This document shows, one piece after another, positions 51,206 to 59,880 of a stretch of DNA of 64,000 nt; position 1 is the first letter of the stretch, and each line of letters starts with the position of its first letter. A program made the translations under genes and the position numbers. The stretch spans positions 62,001 to 126,000 of the forward strand of contig SVAU01000002.1 of the NCBI GenBank assembly GCA_015059245.1, read 5' to 3'. The DNA comes from Bacillota bacterium. GTDB taxonomy: Bacteria; Bacillota_I; Bacilli_A; RF39; UBA660. The notes below the pieces were generated by a model that was not told the origin of the DNA, ran no database searches, and saw only the letters and a list, made by a program, of their open reading frames with translations.

Positions 51206-51925
51206 ATGACTAAGTTGGCTAAAAGAATAATAATTCTTTGTGCTAGTATTTCATTTTTATTAGGTTTATTTACACAGTATTTGAGTGTTTATTATCATAT
51301 TGATCCAGAATTAATTAATGCATATAAAGCTATGGATGTAGATAGTAGTGTGCATGATGGTATGATTACTTATGGAAATAAAAAGAGTAAAGTAGGTATA
51401 ATATTTTATCCTGGTGCTAAAGTAGAATATACTGCTTATGAACCTTTAATGAAAAGTTTAGCTGATAAAGGATTCTTTTGTGTTTTATTAGAGATGCCTT
51501 ATAATTTAGCTGTATTTGGTATAGATGCAGCTAATGGTGTTCAAGAACTATATCCTAGAGTAAGTAAGTGGTATATGATGGGACATTCATTAGGTGGTTC
51601 TATGGCGGGTACATATTTGGCTGAGAATTATAAAAAATATGAAGGATTAATACTACTTGGATCATATGTAACTAATGATTTAACACATACTAATTTGGAT
51701 GTAATATCTATTTATGGTAGTGAAGATAAAGTGTTAAATATAGACAAGTATAAAAAGTATAAAGATAACTTACCATCTAAGTATCAAGAAATGATTATAC
51801 ATGGTGGTAATCATGCTTATTTTGGAGTATATGGTGAACAAAAAGGTGATGGCAAGGCTACTATTACTAATGAAGAACAAATTAAGCAGACTGCTCAGAT
51901 TTTAGATAAATTAATATTTGATTAA
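51206..51925 (+). CDS. Membrane-anchored alpha/beta hydrolase
   Basis: A 239-residue protein with an N-terminal membrane helix (about residues 8-28) and an alpha/beta-hydrolase domain. Catalytic residues are Ser in YMMGHSLGGSMAGTYL near residue 127, Asp in IYGSEDKVLNID near 173, and His in IIHGGNHAYFG near 200. It fits the alpha/beta-hydrolase_5 group of exported esterase-like proteins. AGGTGAG precedes the start and a terminator follows. Substrate unknown. Confidence 0.85.
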   Translation: MTKLAKRIIILCASISFLLGLFTQYLSVYYHIDPELINAYKAMDVDSSVHDGMITYGNKKSKVGIIFYPGAKVEYTAYEPLMKSLADKGFFCVLLEMPYNLAVFGIDAANGVQELYPRVSKWYMMGHSLGGSMAGTYLAENYKKYEGLILLGSYVTNDLTHTNLDVISIYGSEDKVLNIDKYKKYKDNLPSKYQEMIIHGGNHAYFGVYGEQKGDGKATITNEEQIKQTAQILDKLIFD

Positions 51926-51954
51926 GAAAGATTACAGTTGTAATCTTTTTTTAT
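51926..51954 (+). terminator. Terminator after the alpha/beta hydrolase
   Basis: AAAGATTAC (51927-51935) and GTAATCTTT (51940-51948) enclose AGTT, with a T tract leading to TGTTATAAT of the next unit. Confidence 0.88.
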
Positions 51955-52008
51955 ATAAAAAAATGTTGTATTTTATGTTATAATGAGAATAGTGTAGAGG
52001 GTGAAACT

Positions 52009-53553
52009 ATGAGTGGTGTAACTAAAGTAAATAAATCAAATTTGGATTCGGCAATTACTACTTTAACTAGTAAAGTTAAGGAATATGATAATAATGTTCA
52101 GAATGCTTCTAGTACATTAGCTTCTATTCCATCACATAGTGATTTCCCTGGATTAACAAGTAAAGCTTCTATGATATCTAGAAGTTTAAGTAATATAGGT
52201 TTAGATTTAAATCATGTTTCTAAAAATATGAAAACATATTTAGATGTATTAAAAGAAATAGATGCAGAAGGTTTTGATTTATCTCAAGCAGATGCTGAAC
52301 AGTTCTTTGATACTTCAAGTGATAATAATACTAATTCAGTTGTTAATAATACAGTAAGTACTGTAGTAGGAGCTACTACTACGTTATCAAGTAGTAATAA
52401 TACTTATTCTTATAGTTCTACTCCTAGTGGTACTGTTGTTCATACAACACCTGGATCTAGTAGTTCAGTTAATCCTAGTAATCCTAGTTTACCATCAAGT
52501 TCATTATCTTCTTCTGATTATGATGTACCTGCAGGTGGTAAATATAATTATGAAGGTATTGAAGAACATTTAGAAGATGTTGAAGGTACAACAATAACAT
52601 TACCTGAAGGATTAGGTAATATACATACATATATGGGATGGCAATGTATTACTGCAGTTTCTTCTAAACAATATAAACTTAGAACAGCTGCTGGTATGAA
52701 CTTCGATGAAGAAGGTTTTGCTAAGATAGGTGATAGATATGTAGTTGCTACTACTACAACATTTGGTAATGTTGGTGATTTCATTGATGTATATCAAGAA
52801 GATGGTACAGTAATAAAATGTGTTATTGGAGATATAAAGAGTCAAGGAGATGCTGGATGTACTAAGTGGGGACACAATAATGGTAGATGCGTTGTTGAGT
52901 TCGTAGTAGATAAAAATACGTGGTATAAAAATGGTGGAGGAGCACATCCAAATCCAGGAACTGATTCTTGTCATCCAGAATGGAACCAAAATATTGATAA
53001 AATTGTTAATAAAGGCAACTTCTTTGAATTAATTAAGACAGATGCTGCTAAGTTTGATAAAACATTTAAAACAGTAGATGATGCTACTGATAATATAGTT
53101 AATATAGCAAGTAAGTTAGATAATGCTGATGAAACAGTATATGCTAAGATGTTTGAAAGTAAGAGCAATTCTAATGAAACAATGTCTAGTGAATTTATTA
53201 CTTATGTTGCTGATAAAGCTGGATATACTGAAAAAGGAGTTATTCCTAAGTATACTACTGCTGAAGAAGGTATAGAGTGGTTTAAGGAAAAATCTACTTT
53301 TGAAACTACTGAGTATAAACCTAAAGTAGGAGATATTGCTTTCTATGATACTGATGGTGATGGTAAAGCGGATTATAGTGGATTTATAATTTCTACATCA
53401 GGAAGTAACTTTACTACTTTAGAAGGTAGTGTTACTGAAAATGTAAGAAAGACTACTTATACTACTAATAATGCTAAGATAGTAGGATATGGTGTTCCTG
53501 ATTATGCAATGCTTCTTTTAGCTAAAGAAGATGAAGATAGGGAGGCTAATTAG
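52009..53553 (+). CDS. WXG-like N-domain fused to beta-barrel and inactive CHAP-like domains
   Basis: A 514-residue modular protein. The N-terminal helical domain (about 1-95) resembles that of 17404-18396. A Ser/Thr/Asn-rich linker (about 100-180) follows. The middle domain (about 190-345) has YVVATTTTFGNVGDFIDVYQ and CVIGDIKSQGD, like double-psi beta-barrel (3D/RlpA-type) hydrolases. The C-terminal domain has CHAP-like segments (SSEFITYVADKAGY, YKPKVGDIAFYDTDGDGKAD). The expected catalytic Cys is Ser 393 and the expected His is Tyr 456, so this part is probably binding-only. No signal peptide. GAGGGTGA sets the start. Confidence 0.75.
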   Translation: MSGVTKVNKSNLDSAITTLTSKVKEYDNNVQNASSTLASIPSHSDFPGLTSKASMISRSLSNIGLDLNHVSKNMKTYLDVLKEIDAEGFDLSQADAEQFFDTSSDNNTNSVVNNTVSTVVGATTTLSSSNNTYSYSSTPSGTVVHTTPGSSSSVNPSNPSLPSSSLSSSDYDVPAGGKYNYEGIEEHLEDVEGTTITLPEGLGNIHTYMGWQCITAVSSKQYKLRTAAGMNFDEEGFAKIGDRYVVATTTTFGNVGDFIDVYQEDGTVIKCVIGDIKSQGDAGCTKWGHNNGRCVVEFVVDKNTWYKNGGGAHPNPGTDSCHPEWNQNIDKIVNKGNFFELIKTDAAKFDKTFKTVDDATDNIVNIASKLDNADETVYAKMFESKSNSNETMSSEFITYVADKAGYTEKGVIPKYTTAEEGIEWFKEKSTFETTEYKPKVGDIAFYDTDGDGKADYSGFIISTSGSNFTTLEGSVTENVRKTTYTTNNAKIVGYGVPDYAMLLLAKEDEDREAN

Positions 53554-53554
53554 T

Positions 53555-53842
53555 ATGGCAGATAACTTTTTACATGATGAAAGCGGAGTTAGTTCTTTCA
53601 TAAATGAAATTAAAGAATATTTACAAGATTATAATGATCATGTTGCTGCATTAGAAAATTTGTTAAATACAATGTCTTCTTCGTCAGCATGGCAAGATGA
53701 AGCAGTTAAAACTTCATTTGTTAATACTGTTACTTCTTATATAACAGGTTATAAAGCATTTGCTACTGGTATAGAAGGGTATGTAGAGTGTTTAAAATTA
53801 AAATCAGATAATTTAGTTGAACATGAGAGTAATTTCTCTTAG
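53555..53842 (+). CDS. WXG100-like protein (type A partner)
   Basis: A 95-residue helical protein homologous to 19167-19460. It starts MADNFLHDESGVSSF, the turn reads SSSAWQDEAVKTSFV (Trp kept, Asp in place of Gly), and the second helix has YITGYKAFATGIEGYV. ATG 53555 is chosen because AGGGAGG in the end of the previous gene is well spaced; the earlier ATG 53531 lies inside that gene. It keeps the same neighbour order as in cluster 1. Confidence 0.73.
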   Translation: MADNFLHDESGVSSFINEIKEYLQDYNDHVAALENLLNTMSSSSAWQDEAVKTSFVNTVTSYITGYKAFATGIEGYVECLKLKSDNLVEHESNFS

Positions 53843-53856
53843 AAAGGGTGAATATT

Positions 53857-54840
53857 ATGGCTTATAGTGGCTATGGTAGTAGAGTAAGTAGTTGTAAACA
53901 AAATATAGATAATCTATCTAGCGCTATAAATGCTATAGATATTGAAGCTAGTTGGAGTGGTGGAGCTGCTACTAAACAATGTAGTAATTTGGAAACAGTA
54001 CTAACTGGTTTAAAAGAACAAAGTTCTTATATGGAAGCTTTAGCTAGTGCATTAGCTTTAATAGATGATTATGACTCTAATAAGAGAAGTGAAGAAAGTT
54101 ATCAACGAACTATAAATAGTCTTGATTCTAGTTCTTCTACTTATCAAAGAGATGTTAATTATTATTCTAGTATGAGAAATAGTGCTCGTGATACTAAGAA
54201 TCAATTAAAACAAGAAATTAATGAATTATTAAATTCAATTAGTAATAGATATAATGAAACATTAAGTGATATAGCTGCTACTGAGGTAGTTAATACTGTT
54301 AATGCATTTAAGGGAGTAGATTCTATTTCTACTACTATTGGTGATGCGTTTGATATGAGTAAGACTGTTGTTACTGCTAAATCATTAAATGAAGCTAATA
54401 TGTATCCAGACTTTAATAATAGAGAAGCTTGGGTATTAGAAAATCCTTATTCTATGTCAGGATTGTATGGTCAATGTACATGGTTTGCATGGGGTAGATT
54501 TTATGAAATATATGGTTATAGCCCAGGATTTACTGGTAATGGTAATCAATGTGCTCGTCAGTTATTAAATGCACATGGAGATAAGTTTTATGAATCTAGG
54601 ACTCCTGTTCCAGGGGCAGTATTCTCTCAAGGTTTAGGAGAACAATATGGACACGTAGGTATTGTATTAGCAGTAGATGAAGCTAATGATACAATTACTA
54701 TTCAAGATGGTAATTATAATGGACATACTGATAGTTTTGCGGTAGCTCAAAGTGACTGGGGAACTAGAACTATGTCATTATCAGAATTCTGTGCAAAACG
54801 TGGGGGAGCAATATTTGCTTGTCCAAGGGAAGGGGCGTAA
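53857..54840 (+). CDS. WXG-domain protein fused to active-looking CHAP peptidase
   Basis: A 327-residue protein with N-domain MAYSGYGSRVSSCKQN and turn EASWSGGAATKQCSNL (Trp-Ser-Gly) near residue 32, a helical/coiled region to about 165, and a C-terminal CHAP amidase/endopeptidase domain. The CHAP Cys is in LYGQCTWFAWGRFYE near 207 and the His in EQYGHVGIVLAVDE near 265, then TIQDGNYNG. It is the likely active counterpart of the inactive CHAP-like domain two genes upstream. ATG 53857 follows AAAGGGTGA. Confidence 0.82.
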   Translation: MAYSGYGSRVSSCKQNIDNLSSAINAIDIEASWSGGAATKQCSNLETVLTGLKEQSSYMEALASALALIDDYDSNKRSEESYQRTINSLDSSSSTYQRDVNYYSSMRNSARDTKNQLKQEINELLNSISNRYNETLSDIAATEVVNTVNAFKGVDSISTTIGDAFDMSKTVVTAKSLNEANMYPDFNNREAWVLENPYSMSGLYGQCTWFAWGRFYEIYGYSPGFTGNGNQCARQLLNAHGDKFYESRTPVPGAVFSQGLGEQYGHVGIVLAVDEANDTITIQDGNYNGHTDSFAVAQSDWGTRTMSLSEFCAKRGGAIFACPREGA

Positions 54841-54843
54841 TTT

Positions 54844-55104
54844 ATGTCTAAAGTTTATGTAGATCCATCTGCTATGGGAGAATGGAAAACACAAATGGAA
54901 AAAATCAATAAAGATTGCATTAGTTCTATTGAAGAAATAAATACTGCAATAACTAAATTAAATGATTCTTTTCAAGGAGATTATGCTACTAAGTATGAAG
55001 AGTCTTTTGGTGAATTTACTAAGAAGGTTAAATCTACTCATGAATCTTTAAGAAATGTAGAATCTTTCTTAGATACTATTGTTACTGTAATGGAAAATCA
55101 ATAA
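54844..55104 (+). CDS. WXG100-like protein (type B partner)
   Basis: An 86-residue helical protein homologous to 19463-19741: MSKVYVDPSAMGEWKTQM at the start and VTVMENQ at the end. The turn reads NDSFQGDYATKYEESF, with Phe-Gln-Gly in place of Trp-x-Gly. It follows the CHAP fusion by 3 bases and ends the cluster. Confidence 0.73.
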   Translation: MSKVYVDPSAMGEWKTQMEKINKDCISSIEEINTAITKLNDSFQGDYATKYEESFGEFTKKVKSTHESLRNVESFLDTIVTVMENQ

Positions 55105-55127
55105 AGAAGAGAAATCTTCTTTTTTAT
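55102..55127 (+). terminator. Terminator after WXG cluster 3
   Basis: AAGAAGA (55104-55110) and TCTTCTT (55115-55121) enclose GAAA. The T tail runs into TGATATAAT of the next gene. Confidence 0.85.
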
Positions 55128-55153
55128 TTGATATAATTTAATTGGTGATTGAA

Positions 55154-55654
55154 ATGGATTATGAGATTAGATTAGCGGTGTTAAGTGATGCTAGAAGACT
55201 TGCAGAAGTAAAGATAGCTTGTTGGGAAACTACTTATAGAGGTATATATCCTGATAGTAAGTTAGATAATTATGATATTGAAAAGAATACTGAAAAGTTT
55301 GAGAATATTATTAATAATGAATATATAGACTTATATGTTGTTGTAGTTAATGGTGATATTATTGGTTATATGTCTTGTGGTGTACCAATAAGACCATTTG
55401 AGGATTATGAGCAAGAAATAGGATTACTTTATTTATTAAAGGAATATAGGGGCAATGGGATAGGTAGTGAGTTATTTGATTTAGCCACTGAAGTAATTGC
55501 TATTGCTGGATATGATAGATTCTTTATTTCTTGTAATAAGTATAATGAACCAGCTAAAAAGTTCTATGAAGGACTTGGTGGTAAATTAGTACATGAAGAT
55601 CCTGATAATGAAGATAGAAGTATTCCTCAAGTAAAATATCATTATGATATATAA
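55154..55654 (+). CDS. GNAT-family N-acetyltransferase
   Basis: A 166-residue acetyltransferase that moves acetyl from acetyl-CoA to an amine. The CoA-binding motif is YLLKEYRGNGIGSELFDLA near residue 95, and the C-terminal CNKYNEPAKKFYEGLGGKLV is typical. It is similar along its length to the C-terminal domain of the converging fusion gene (55676-57724), so the two probably arose by duplication. ATG 55154 follows GGTGATTG; TTG 55142 is rejected. Confidence 0.85.
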   Translation: MDYEIRLAVLSDARRLAEVKIACWETTYRGIYPDSKLDNYDIEKNTEKFENIINNEYIDLYVVVVNGDIIGYMSCGVPIRPFEDYEQEIGLLYLLKEYRGNGIGSELFDLATEVIAIAGYDRFFISCNKYNEPAKKFYEGLGGKLVHEDPDNEDRSIPQVKYHYDI

Positions 55655-55680
55655 AAAAGACTCTATTGAGTCTTTTTATT
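55652..55680. terminator. Bidirectional terminator between converging GNAT genes
   Basis: AAAAAGACTC (55654-55663) and GAGTCTTTTT (55668-55677) enclose TATT. Both stop codons lie at its edges. Confidence 0.88.
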
Positions 55681-57724
55681 TGCTTATATCGAAGATAAAG
55701 CCATCTTCTTGATATATTTTATTTCCTATTTTAGCCATTTTAGTATGCATTTTTATACCACCTAGTTTTTCGTAGAACTTGATGGCTTTTTTATTGTCTT
55801 TAAGACACCATACTATCATAGTTTTTTTATTATATTTTTTTAATTCTTTTATAGTTTCTCTTAGTAAGCATGATCCTATACCTTTTCTTAGATGTTTTGG
55901 ATCTAGATAAAGGCTTATTAGTTCTGAATCGGCATATTCATTTTCTTCTGTAGTAAAGCATGAATATCCAACTATCTCTTTTGTTTCTTGATGTTCAGCT
56001 ACTAAGACACTTCTTTTATATTCTTCGAAACTATCTATGTATTTTTCTGTTTGTATTTCGTAGTCTAGAGAGGATAAGTATTTTTCATCTATTATGTCTT
56101 TGTATGTTACTTTCCAACTATCTATTTTTATTTTAGCCATAGATGCTTGATCTTCTAGAGTATTTAATCTAATATGATAAGAGTTTTCAGTAGCTAGTTT
56201 TTCTAATGAATCATAGATTAGTTCTAGTGATTTTACTAGTTCATCTTCTTCTAATGCAAATGTTATTCTACCTACTAATTCTTTAGGATATGGCCATGAT
56301 ATTGATTGACCTATTAAGAAACGAAGTCTATTTGTTTTATAGAAGAATTCTAGTAAGTCTTTTTCTGTTTTTATTGGATTACCTAAATATGTTTTACCTT
56401 TTAGTTCAGTAAAGTCTAAGATAGCAAAGAATCCTGCGTCTGGTTCTAAGTTATCAGGGAATTTAGTATATGGTAATCCTTTAAGTATTTTATTTAGTTT
56501 TGATTTATTAGATAGATTATTTTCTATTATAGTAGTTATTTCTTGTCTATCTTTTTCTTCTATAGAATCTATACCTTCTACTAATGCTTTTAATATTTTA
56601 TATCTGTGTAGGTATTCTTTTCTTAATTCAGTAAAGTATTTTTTATATGCTTTATTTCTTTCTGGTGAAGCATTAAACGCTCCCATAAGAGCTCTACCTA
56701 CTATATCTGGAGATGAGTCCATTTCTTGGAATATTCTGTTAATAACTTCTCTTATTATTATTTCATCAGCTATTAAGAAACCAGCTCTTAAACTAGCCAT
56801 ACCATAACTTTTTGATAAACCAAATAATGTAATTGTATTTCTAAACATACCTGGAATTGTTGCTATTGGTTTAGCAATGTTATTTTCGTCAAATGTAATA
56901 TCTCTATATACCATGTCATCTATTACGAAGACACCACGTTCTAAACATACTTGACCTATTTGTGTTAATCTTTCTGTTTCTTTTTCACCCATTACTTTAC
57001 CTGTAGGATTATTAGGATTGGCATTTAAGAATGCTACTACACGAGGTACATATCCATGTCTTCTGTTATATACACGTTGTAAACTATCATTTATTTCATC
57101 TATTGTTTTAGCAAGTTTTTCTGGATTTACTAGGAAGTTATCTTCTTTTTCTAGTGGGAAGATTTCTACTTCAGCACCAGCTCTTTCTGCTCTAATAGTA
57201 AATAGTCCGTAACCTGGTCCTGGAATTAGTATTACGTCACCTGGTTTAGATATTATGTTTACTATTAGATTAAATGTTATAGATGTAGAAGGTAAGAATG
57301 TAATGTTATGAATAGATAAACCTTTTTCATCTATATCTTCATAATCATATGGTTCTGTGTTTATAAAACCTTCTTGTTCAATGTATTCTAATAGTTTTTT
57401 TCTTATATTGTCGTCACCTTCAGTATAAGGGTATTTGTATAGTTCATCTTCTTTAAGAGATTTAATCATTTCATCTATAGCAGGTGGGAATGCTTTATAT
57501 TTCATTGGGTTACCACCACCTAGATTTATATCAGGTTTATCTACGATATTTTCATCTCTTACTTCATATCCATAAAAGTCTATTGCATCTGCTATATCTT
57601 TTACTGTTGGATTGAATTCTTCTTTATCTAGACGTGCACCTACATAAGGTAGTCCGAAACGTCTATCTTTTAACATTGGATTTTCTCTTAATAGTCTTTG
57701 TATTGCTGTTGATTTTATTAACAT
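55676..57724 (-). CDS. PLP aminotransferase fused to GNAT acetyltransferase
   Basis: One uninterrupted frame of 682 residues. Residues about 1-510 are a fold-type I aminotransferase paralogous to 9480-11099, with Lys in LFGLSKSYGMASLRAG, VFVIDDMVYRDITFD and NANPNNPTGKVMGE. Residues about 520-682 are a GNAT domain with LYLDPKHLRKGIGSCLLRE and KDNKKAIKFYEKLGG. The fusion suggests amino-group transfer followed by N-acetylation of the same or a linked product. The start is ATG 57724 after AAGAAGTGA; an upstream ATG runs through the promoter. Confidence 0.88.
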   Translation of the reverse strand: MLIKSTAIQRLLRENPMLKDRRFGLPYVGARLDKEEFNPTVKDIADAIDFYGYEVRDENIVDKPDINLGGGNPMKYKAFPPAIDEMIKSLKEDELYKYPYTEGDDNIRKKLLEYIEQEGFINTEPYDYEDIDEKGLSIHNITFLPSTSITFNLIVNIISKPGDVILIPGPGYGLFTIRAERAGAEVEIFPLEKEDNFLVNPEKLAKTIDEINDSLQRVYNRRHGYVPRVVAFLNANPNNPTGKVMGEKETERLTQIGQVCLERGVFVIDDMVYRDITFDENNIAKPIATIPGMFRNTITLFGLSKSYGMASLRAGFLIADEIIIREVINRIFQEMDSSPDIVGRALMGAFNASPERNKAYKKYFTELRKEYLHRYKILKALVEGIDSIEEKDRQEITTIIENNLSNKSKLNKILKGLPYTKFPDNLEPDAGFFAILDFTELKGKTYLGNPIKTEKDLLEFFYKTNRLRFLIGQSISWPYPKELVGRITFALEEDELVKSLELIYDSLEKLATENSYHIRLNTLEDQASMAKIKIDSWKVTYKDIIDEKYLSSLDYEIQTEKYIDSFEEYKRSVLVAEHQETKEIVGYSCFTTEENEYADSELISLYLDPKHLRKGIGSCLLRETIKELKKYNKKTMIVWCLKDNKKAIKFYEKLGGIKMHTKMAKIGNKIYQEDGFIFDISK

Positions 57725-57800
57725 ATATTCACTTCTTTTCTTGGTGGTTATTATAGCATATAAGTGGTTCATCATGGTATAATTTTTATGGTGATGCTAG

Positions 57801-58604
57801 ATGTTTTGTGGAAATTGTGGAAGACAATTTAAAGAAGGGGAATCTTTTTGTACTTATTGTGGGAAGGAAAGAGTAATACCTACTGTTAAGATAGATGTTA
57901 ATTTATTGAAAAAGCAAGCTAATAACAATGCACCTAAAAAAGTTGAAGAAGAGAAAGCTATTGTTTTTGATAATTCAGTTAATATAGTAGATGATACACC
58001 AGAACCAAAAACTACTGGTGGAAAAATAATTACTTTTATAGGTGGATTTTTTCTTCTTTCTTTTACAATATTAATGTGGTCTTTCTCTGTAATGAAAGAA
58101 GCAGAAGAAGACTATGAAATGGATATGCATCAAGTAAGAATATATGTAAAAGTAGAGGATGTTAGTGTTCCTACTGTTTATAATTTACTTGATAGTTATG
58201 TATTGTGTGATGTTGAAGATTCTACAAGTGATGTACATTCTATTTCTTATTGTGATAACACATTTACTGAAAGTGTAATGGATGATTATTTAGATAAATT
58301 AATTAATGGATACGGATATAAAGAATTGAATGATTCAAATGATATTAGAAGTGTTACGTTTGTAGATGAAAAACATCCTGAATATACAGTTGTTGTAGAA
58401 GTAGATTATTCTAAGAAAGTTATTAATTATTATAAATTTGATAATGTTGTAGATAATGAAGAAATAGAAGATAACAATGAAACTAGTGAAAACGATGAAA
58501 CTAATGGAAATGATGAAACTAGTGTAACAGATGAAAATATTGATAATAATGTAATTGATGAAAGTGTCGAAAATGATAAGGATGATATAAATGTATTGCA
58601 GTAA
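57801..58604 (+). CDS. Zinc-ribbon single-pass membrane protein
   Basis: A 267-residue protein. The N-terminal zinc ribbon has CGNCGRQF and CTYCGKE (four Cys) in the cytoplasm, a linker follows, then a membrane helix at about 75-95, and an extracellular domain with LDSYVLCDVEDS and SYCDNTF (two Cys). The C-terminus is a run of acidic NDET-type repeats. It is paralogous to the next gene, which overlaps it by 14 bases. Function unknown. Divergent from the aminotransferase fusion gene. Confidence 0.75.
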   Translation: MFCGNCGRQFKEGESFCTYCGKERVIPTVKIDVNLLKKQANNNAPKKVEEEKAIVFDNSVNIVDDTPEPKTTGGKIITFIGGFFLLSFTILMWSFSVMKEAEEDYEMDMHQVRIYVKVEDVSVPTVYNLLDSYVLCDVEDSTSDVHSISYCDNTFTESVMDDYLDKLINGYGYKELNDSNDIRSVTFVDEKHPEYTVVVEVDYSKKVINYYKFDNVVDNEEIEDNNETSENDETNGNDETSVTDENIDNNVIDESVENDKDDINVLQ

Positions 58605-59220
58605 TTGTGGGAGAGAAAATAATAGTTTAGATAAGTTTTGTGCTGGATGTGGAGCTCCTTTAGGACAAACTACTTCTAGTGTTGTTACTGAAGCACCTGT
58701 TAATAAGAATGATGATAATCAAGGTAATGATGTTGTTATTAATATAGTTAAATGGGTATTTCGTATTGGTGGAATTATATTAGGAATATGTTTGTTGATA
58801 GTATTTGGATCTATTTTCTTCGTATATAGAACTGAAGATGTAGATTTTAATGAAGTAAAAGCAGCTAAGAATCAATATGTTTCTTATGATGATTTAAAGG
58901 TACCTACTATTTATAATGTAATGGAATATTATGAAATGTGTTATGAACCTTTGACTAGACAAAGTTCTACTAATACTACTTATAATTATAATTATTGTGA
59001 TAGTAGTTTTAATTCTGATGTAGGAGATGAGTACTTAGATTATTTAGTAAGTTCTTATAGGTTTAATGAATTAGAAGCAAATGAAGATAGAAGAGTAGTC
59101 TATAATGATTCTATGAAGAATGGATATAGAGTGGAAGTTGCTTCTTATTATAATAAATCATTAGTTACATATTCTTTTATAAAAATAGAAATAAATGATA
59201 GTGAAGATAACTCGTTATAA
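58591..59220 (+). CDS. Zinc-ribbon single-pass membrane protein, paralogue
   Basis: A 209-residue paralogue of the upstream gene with the same order: zinc ribbon (CSNCGREN, CAGCGAPL), membrane helix (about 52-74), and an outer domain with LKVPTIYNVMEYYEMCYEP and YNYNYCDSSF. The extracellular VPT-x-YN segment and the paired Cys are shared with 57801-58604. It lacks the acidic tail. Its start lies inside the upstream gene. Confidence 0.75.
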   Translation: MYCSNCGRENNSLDKFCAGCGAPLGQTTSSVVTEAPVNKNDDNQGNDVVINIVKWVFRIGGIILGICLLIVFGSIFFVYRTEDVDFNEVKAAKNQYVSYDDLKVPTIYNVMEYYEMCYEPLTRQSSTNTTYNYNYCDSSFNSDVGDEYLDYLVSSYRFNELEANEDRRVVYNDSMKNGYRVEVASYYNKSLVTYSFIKIEINDSEDNSL

Positions 59221-59235
59221 TAGTTATCTTTTTTA
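59204..59235 (+). terminator. Terminator with the stop codon in its loop
   Basis: AAGATAACT (59204-59212) and AGTTATCTT (59222-59230) enclose CGTTATAAT, which contains the TAA stop. Confidence 0.85.
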
Positions 59236-59260
59236 TGTTATAATATTTGTGGTGATTAAT

Positions 59261-59518
59261 ATGAATTATACTTATAAAACAAAAGGAACATGTTCAGTAG
59301 AAATATCTTTTGATATTAATGATAATGTGATTACTAACATTAAGTTTTTGGGTGGATGTCCAGGTAATTTAAATGCTTTATCTAAATTATTAGAAGGTCA
59401 AACTGTTGAATATATTGAAGAAAAATTATCTGGTAATTTATGTGGTATGAGAGGTACTTCATGTGCTGATCAATTAGCTAAGGCTGTTAGAAAAGCCTAT
59501 GAGGAGACTCATGAGTAG
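59261..59518 (+). CDS. TSCPD-domain protein
   Basis: An 85-residue protein of the TSCPD (TIGR03905-like) family, small proteins related to the C-terminal domain of adenosylcobalamin-dependent ribonucleotide reductases. KFLGGCPGNLNALSKLL near residue 30 and LCGMRGTSCADQLAKAV near 65 carry the conserved Cys. ATG 59261 follows GGTGATTA with TGTTATAAT upstream. Role unknown; metal binding is likely. Confidence 0.85.
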   Translation: MNYTYKTKGTCSVEISFDINDNVITNIKFLGGCPGNLNALSKLLEGQTVEYIEEKLSGNLCGMRGTSCADQLAKAVRKAYEETHE

Positions 59519-59852
59519 TATAAAGAAAAAAAAGAAAAAGAAGCTAGTAGAGCCTCCTAGAGTATCTATGTATGATACTGTACCTGACGATATAAAGATG
59601 TTATTTGGTAAGTTTTATGCTTATTCATTGTTATATTTAGTATTCTTTGGTATATTGTATCCTTTTATTCTTATGTATTATTTAAATAAGATATTTACTA
59701 TTATAATGTTTATTATTTTGATAGTATTATATATTTTTATAATAGTTGATATTAAGAAAAAGATAGATAAATATAAATCTAATGTATTTATATTGTTTAT
59801 TATATTGGTTTTATTTGCTATATCATTTTCAATAGTAAGATTTATAATTTAA
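59511..59852 (+). CDS. Small membrane protein
   Basis: A 113-residue protein with a very basic N-terminus (SSIKKKKKKKLVEPP) and three hydrophobic helices in the remainder. It overlaps the TSCPD gene by 8 bases, with GAGGAGAC as ribosome binding site inside that gene, so they are co-translated. No family recognised. Confidence 0.72.
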   Translation: MSSIKKKKKKKLVEPPRVSMYDTVPDDIKMLFGKFYAYSLLYLVFFGILYPFILMYYLNKIFTIIMFIILIVLYIFIIVDIKKKIDKYKSNVFILFIILVLFAISFSIVRFII

Positions 59853-59880
59853 AAAGAGTTAGAATATCTAACTCTTTTAT
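59850..59880. terminator. Bidirectional terminator
   Basis: AAAAGAGTTA (59852-59861) and TAACTCTTTT (59869-59878) enclose GAATATC, between converging genes. Confidence 0.88.

Noticed and set aside
52548..52989. Minus-strand open frames of 78 and 125 codons inside the 52009 gene
   Set aside because: They lack ribosome binding sites and lie wholly within a well-supported gene; they are shadows.
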